From JAOPZW01 sp034664395 (lineage in GTDB: Bacteria > Actinomycetota > Thermoleophilia > Solirubrobacterales > Solirubrobacteraceae), in assembly GCA_034664395.1 (NCBI GenBank), contig JAXDHQ010000260.1, positions 1 through 15,782 of the forward strand: a stretch of DNA of 15,782 nt. Direction: 5' to 3'. Under the pieces are notes generated by a model, which saw nothing but the letters and a program-made list of their open reading frames with translations, had not been told where the DNA came from and did not search any database. Both the position numbers and the translations under genes were made by a program. Numbering within the stretch: the first letter of the stretch is position 1; every line of letters begins with the position of its first letter. This document shows positions 13,107 to 15,782 of this stretch, one piece after another.

Positions 13107-13340
13107 CTAGACGGGATCGCGGTCGACGTACGGGTCGCGCTCGACCACGCGGTCGCGCACGACGTAGCCAGAGCGGCGCGTGTTGGCCATCATGAACAGG
13201 CCGATGAGCAGCCCGACCACGCCCGCGATCATGAGGATGAGCCCGATCGTGGCGAGGTTGATGCCAGAGATCGAGTCCGTGACGGCGAACCTGAGGATCG
13301 CGCCCACGGCGATGAGGAAGATGCTGCCTCCGACGGTCAT
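13107..13340 (-). CDS. Small two-helix membrane protein (DUF6458-like)
   Basis: A 77-aa protein with two predicted transmembrane helices at about 5-21 and 29-51, joined by a short loop TDSISGINLAT. A charged cytoplasmic tail (53-77) is rich in R, D, E and V with the repeat-like pattern RDRVVERDPYVDRDPV. The opening MTVGGSIFLIAVGAILRFAV is characteristic of the actinobacterial DUF6458 group, whose function is unknown. ATG 13340 is the only sensible start; GAACGT stands 7 nt before it and the nearest purine-rich SD-like run is too distant. The gene ends 3 bp before a 22-pair hairpin. Divergent from the acyl-CoA dehydrogenase, sharing a 72-bp promoter region. Confidence 0.8.
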   Translation of the reverse strand: MTVGGSIFLIAVGAILRFAVTDSISGINLATIGLILMIAGVVGLLIGLFMMANTRRSGYVVRDRVVERDPYVDRDPV

Positions 13341-13347
13341 GCGGCAG

Positions 13348-13353
13348 ACGTTC
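13348..13353 (-). promoter_or_regulatory. Possible -10 of the DUF6458-like gene
   Basis: GAACGT on the minus strand, 7 nt before ATG 13340; only A2 and T6 of TAnnnT are kept. No -35 recognised. Confidence 0.3.
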
Positions 13354-13400
13354 CCTCCCGACGATGGCGCTACACCCCTGGTCGGGCCGTTGGACGGCTC

Positions 13401-13406
13401 TACGAT
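13401..13406 (+). promoter_or_regulatory. -10 element of the acyl-CoA dehydrogenase gene
   Basis: TACGAT, then GAGGTG, then ATG 13413: a 6-nt spacing. The GAGG inside the spacer could act as an SD only if transcription began further upstream. Confidence 0.5.
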
Positions 13407-13412
13407 GAGGTG

Positions 13413-14570
13413 ATGAGCACGACCGTGACCGATCTCTACGACCTGCCGCAGGAGCACAAGGACCTTCGCGACACGATCCGCCAGATCGTCGACGAGAAGA
13501 TCCGCCCGCGCGCCGCCGAGATCGACGCCATGGGCCAGTACCCCTGGGAGATCCGGCGCCTCCTGGCCGAGCAGGACATCCTCGGCCTGCCGTTCGCGAC
13601 CGAGTACGGCGGCACCGGGACCGGCACGCTCATGCTGCAGGTCGCGGTCGAGGAGATCGCCAAGGCCTGCGCCTCCAGCGCGCTCATCGTCATGGTCCAG
13701 GAGCTCGGCACGCTGCCGATCCAGCGCTTCGGATCCGACGAGCTCAAGGAGCGCCTGCTGCCCCGCTGCGCGTCCGGCGAGTGGTCGCCGGCCTTCTGCC
13801 TGTCCGAGCCCGACGCCGGCTCCGACCCCTCCGCGATGCGCACGACGGCCGTGCGCGACGGCGACGAGTGGGTCATCAACGGGACCAAGAACTGGATCAC
13901 GAACGCCTCGATCGCCGACTTCTACGTCGTCTTCGCGATCACCGATCGCCAGGCGGGCCGGATCAGCGCCTTCGTGGTCGAGAAGGACCGCGCGGGCTTC
14001 AGCGTGCCCAAGCTCGAGCGCAAGCTCGGCATCAAGGGGTCGCCGACCGGCTCGCCGGTCTTCGAGGACGTCCGCGTCCCGCACGAGAACCTCATCGGGA
14101 CCGAGGGCAAGGGCCTGTCGATCGCCCTGTCCACGCTCGAGCGCACCCGTCTGGGCGCCGCCGCGCAGGCCGTCGGCATCGCGCAGGGCGCGACCGACTA
14201 CGCCAACGACTACGCCAAGGAGCGCATCGCCTTCGGCCGGCCGATCAACGAGCTGCAGGGCATCCAGTTCAAGCTCGCCGACATGGAGACGCGCACCGCC
14301 GCCGCGCGCGAGCTGCTCTACAAGGCGTGCGCGATGGCCGACCGCGACCCGGCGGCGCCCGAGCTCGGCAAGTACACGTCGATGGCCAAGCTCTACGCCT
14401 CGGACACCGCGATGTGGGTGACGGTCGAAGCGGTCCAGGTCCTCGGCGGCTACGGCTACGTCAGCGAGTACCCGGTGGAACGCATGATGCGCGACGCCAA
14501 GATCACGCAGATCTACGAGGGCACCAACGAGATCCAGCGCGTGGTGATCGCCCGGGCGATGCGGGGCTGA
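13413..14570 (+). CDS. Acyl-CoA dehydrogenase
   Basis: A 385-aa FAD flavoenzyme oxidising acyl-CoA to the 2,3-enoyl-CoA, passing electrons to ETF, in fatty-acid or branched-chain amino-acid breakdown. Length and domain order match the family: N-terminal helical domain, middle beta domain with AFCLSEPDAGSD and the flavin-side WITNAS segment, then the C-terminal helical bundle. The QVLGGYGY motif and the catalytic base Glu369 in QIYEGTNEIQR place it in the short-chain/butyryl-CoA-like branch, where Glu is at this position. Chain-length preference is not certain. ATG 13413 follows TACGAT by 6 nt. Its TGA shares a base with the ATG of the next gene (TGATG), so the downstream metallopeptidase is translationally coupled. 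Confidence 0.93.
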   Translation: MSTTVTDLYDLPQEHKDLRDTIRQIVDEKIRPRAAEIDAMGQYPWEIRRLLAEQDILGLPFATEYGGTGTGTLMLQVAVEEIAKACASSALIVMVQELGTLPIQRFGSDELKERLLPRCASGEWSPAFCLSEPDAGSDPSAMRTTAVRDGDEWVINGTKNWITNASIADFYVVFAITDRQAGRISAFVVEKDRAGFSVPKLERKLGIKGSPTGSPVFEDVRVPHENLIGTEGKGLSIALSTLERTRLGAAAQAVGIAQGATDYANDYAKERIAFGRPINELQGIQFKLADMETRTAAARELLYKACAMADRDPAAPELGKYTSMAKLYASDTAMWVTVEAVQVLGGYGYVSEYPVERMMRDAKITQIYEGTNEIQRVVIARAMRG

Positions 14571-15199
14571 TGACCCCTCCGCGCCGGATCGCCGTCGCCG
14601 CGGTCGTCGCCCTCTGCGTCGGGCTGACGCTCGTGGTCGTCATCGACGGCTTCAGCCCCGACCGCACGGTCAAGGCGATCGAGACCCTGGCCGTCGTCGG
14701 CTGCGTCGCCGCCGTCGTGTTCGGCGGGGCGGTGGCGCTCGGACTCCGGCTGGCCGACTGGCGCGAGCCGGCGTCCGAGGAGGAGTTCGACCGGATCGTC
14801 CTGCGCGCCGAGCGCCTGGCCCGCGAGGGCCTGGCCGCCGAGCCCGACGAATCGGAGTTCCTCGACCTCGACCCCTACGACGACGACGACTTCGAGGAGC
14901 TCGTCCGCGACGCGCTCGACGACCTGCCCGACCTGCTGCGGGCGCTGGTCGAGAAGCACAACGTGGCGGTCGTGATCTCCGACGGCGGGCGCCGGCAGGG
15001 CGCCTACGGCCTGTACCACGGCGACGGCGCCACCCGCGACGAGGTGCCCGACCGGATCGTCGTCTACCGCGACACCCTGCGCCGCGACTTCGGCCACGAC
15101 CCCGACCTGCTGCGCGAGCAGGTCACCCGCACCGTCCGCCACGAGCTCGCCCACCACGTGGGCTTCGACGAGCTCGGCGTGCGCGACCTCGGGCTGTAG
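14570..15199 (+). CDS. Membrane-anchored metallopeptidase-like protein (zincin, HExxH)
   Basis: A 209-aa protein with two N-terminal membrane helices (about 8-25 and 38-59), then a very acidic linker (66-118, including a run DPYDDDD). A C-terminal metallopeptidase-family domain (about 120-205) follows. The motif HELAHHVGFDE gives zinc ligands H191 and H195 with catalytic E192 and a likely third ligand at D200, as in the minimal zincins of the DUF1025/metallopeptidase family. Usual members of that family are short and soluble, so the membrane anchor is an extension. With both helices near the N-terminus and a short loop, the zincin domain most likely faces the cytoplasm (inference). ATG 14570 overlaps the dehydrogenase stop by one base. 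Proteolytic activity has not been established for most of this family. Confidence 0.85.
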   Translation: MTPPRRIAVAAVVALCVGLTLVVVIDGFSPDRTVKAIETLAVVGCVAAVVFGGAVALGLRLADWREPASEEEFDRIVLRAERLAREGLAAEPDESEFLDLDPYDDDDFEELVRDALDDLPDLLRALVEKHNVAVVISDGGRRQGAYGLYHGDGATRDEVPDRIVVYRDTLRRDFGHDPDLLREQVTRTVRHELAHHVGFDELGVRDLGL

Positions 15200-15212
15200 T
15201 CGCGACGTCGGC

Positions 15213-15218
15213 TAGCGT
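15213..15218 (+). promoter_or_regulatory. Possible -10 of the DAHP synthase gene
   Basis: TAGCGT, 9 nt before GTG 15228 and 12 nt before ATG 15231. Spacing is longer than at the clear leaderless genes, so the transcript may have a leader of only a few bases. Confidence 0.35.
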
Positions 15219-15230
15219 TCCGCCGCCGTG

Positions 15231-15782
15231 ATGATCGTCATGACACCCCACGCCACCGAGGTGGAGATCGAGGCCGTCCGCCGCCGGCTGGCCACGACCG
15301 GCGTGCACGTGGTGGTGATGCCGGGCGCGCTCACGACCGCGATCGGCGCGATCGGCGATCCGCAGGGCGTGGCCGAGCTCGGCCTCGAGGGCATGGCCGG
15401 CGTCGACCGCGTCGTGCCGATCTCGCGGCCGTACAAGCTCGCCTCCAGCGAGCTCTACCACCAGGGCCCCTCGGTGTTCGACATCGCCGGACGGACCGTC
15501 GGGGGCGGGGACACCTTCTGCCTGATCGCCGGGCCGTGCACGGTCGAGTCGCGCGAGCAGACGCTCGAGGTGGCGCGCGCCGTCCAGGCGGCGGGCGCCT
15601 CGATGCTGCGCGGCGGCGCGTTCAAGCCGCGCACGTCGCCGTTCGCCTTCAAGGGCCTGGGCGAGGCGGCGCTCGAGATCCTCGCGCAGGCGCGCGAGGA
15701 GACCGGCCTGCCGGTGGTGACCGAGCTGCTCGACACCCAGCACGCGCAGGCGATCTCCGAGCACGCCGACGTCGTCCAGATC
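15231..15782 (+). CDS. aroF: 3-Deoxy-7-phosphoheptulonate (DAHP) synthase, type I-beta, 3' end cut by window
   Basis: First enzyme of the shikimate pathway, condensing phosphoenolpyruvate and erythrose 4-phosphate. 184 codons are visible and the frame stays open to the window end; about half of the usual near-340-aa protein is present. Residues 1-70 match the ferredoxin-like N-terminal domain of the I-beta subclass (MIVMTPHATEVEIEAV and similar), which can mediate feedback control by aromatic amino acids. The barrel begins with PYKLAS, followed by LIAGPCTVES with the conserved metal-site Cys, and the PEP-binding LRGGAFKPRTSPFAFKGLG. I chose ATG 15231; GTG 15228 directly before it is an equal alternative adding one residue. 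No SD. It is separated from the metallopeptidase gene by 31 bp and may have its own promoter. Confidence 0.93.
   Translation, partial: MIVMTPHATEVEIEAVRRRLATTGVHVVVMPGALTTAIGAIGDPQGVAELGLEGMAGVDRVVPISRPYKLASSELYHQGPSVFDIAGRTVGGGDTFCLIAGPCTVESREQTLEVARAVQAAGASMLRGGAFKPRTSPFAFKGLGEAALEILAQAREETGLPVVTELLDTQHAQAISEHADVVQI

Noticed and set aside
11658..13412. Long N-terminal extension of the acyl-CoA dehydrogenase frame
   Set aside because: Antisense to the AOC-like, GNAT and DUF6458-like genes; the family N-terminus begins at ATG 13413.
1..15782. CRISPR array, insertion sequence, prophage or toxin-antitoxin system
   Set aside because: No direct repeat arrays, transposase, integrase, phage or toxin-like genes are visible.

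Overview
The window is very GC-rich DNA whose codons nearly all end in G or C. GTG starts are frequent and genes are tightly packed. Several secreted proteins carry Ig-like or basic C-terminal modules of the kind seen in Thermoleophilia and Solirubrobacterales. I infer an actinobacterial chromosome, probably from that branch; the phylum is more secure than the order. I see no rRNA, tRNA, CRISPR array, transposase or phage gene.

Layout. An M20-family metallopeptidase (5' end outside the window) is followed by a c-di-AMP (ydaO/yuaA-type) riboswitch leader and a secreted peptidoglycan-binding NlpC/P60-like protein (1383-2462). Next come a DCC-family thiol protein (DUF393) and, converging on it, arfB. 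A secreted trypsin-like protease (3401-4975) follows. It converges on a threonine/serine dehydratase, which is divergent from a tandem DUF427 protein. On the minus strand, 6773-7566 holds a cupin gene translationally coupled to a subtilisin-inhibitor-like secreted protein. Then come a rhodanese, a class III aminotransferase and rpiA, all minus. A plus-strand pair (NTF2-like lipoprotein and metallophosphoesterase, GTGA overlap) follows. Then on minus are an allene-oxide-cyclase-barrel-like secreted protein, a two-domain GNAT acetyltransferase and a small DUF6458-like membrane protein. The right end, on plus, has an acyl-CoA dehydrogenase, a membrane-anchored HExxH metallopeptidase, and the start of a type I-beta DAHP synthase cut by the window edge.

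Most of this is ordinary chromosomal metabolism and cell-surface biology, not one dedicated system. Four things stand out. (1) The riboswitch leader can form a ten-pair alternative helix between the conserved aptamer 3' core and the Shine-Dalgarno region, which predicts ligand-dependent activation; this is opposite to the usual OFF logic. (2) Many genes have a -10-like TAnnnT hexamer only 6-8 nt before the start codon and no Shine-Dalgarno, which points to widespread leaderless transcripts. (3) The trypsin gene changes codon bias sharply at a domain boundary, suggesting a transferred protease fused to a native C-terminal module. (4) Long GC hairpins sit between genes directly against leaderless promoters.
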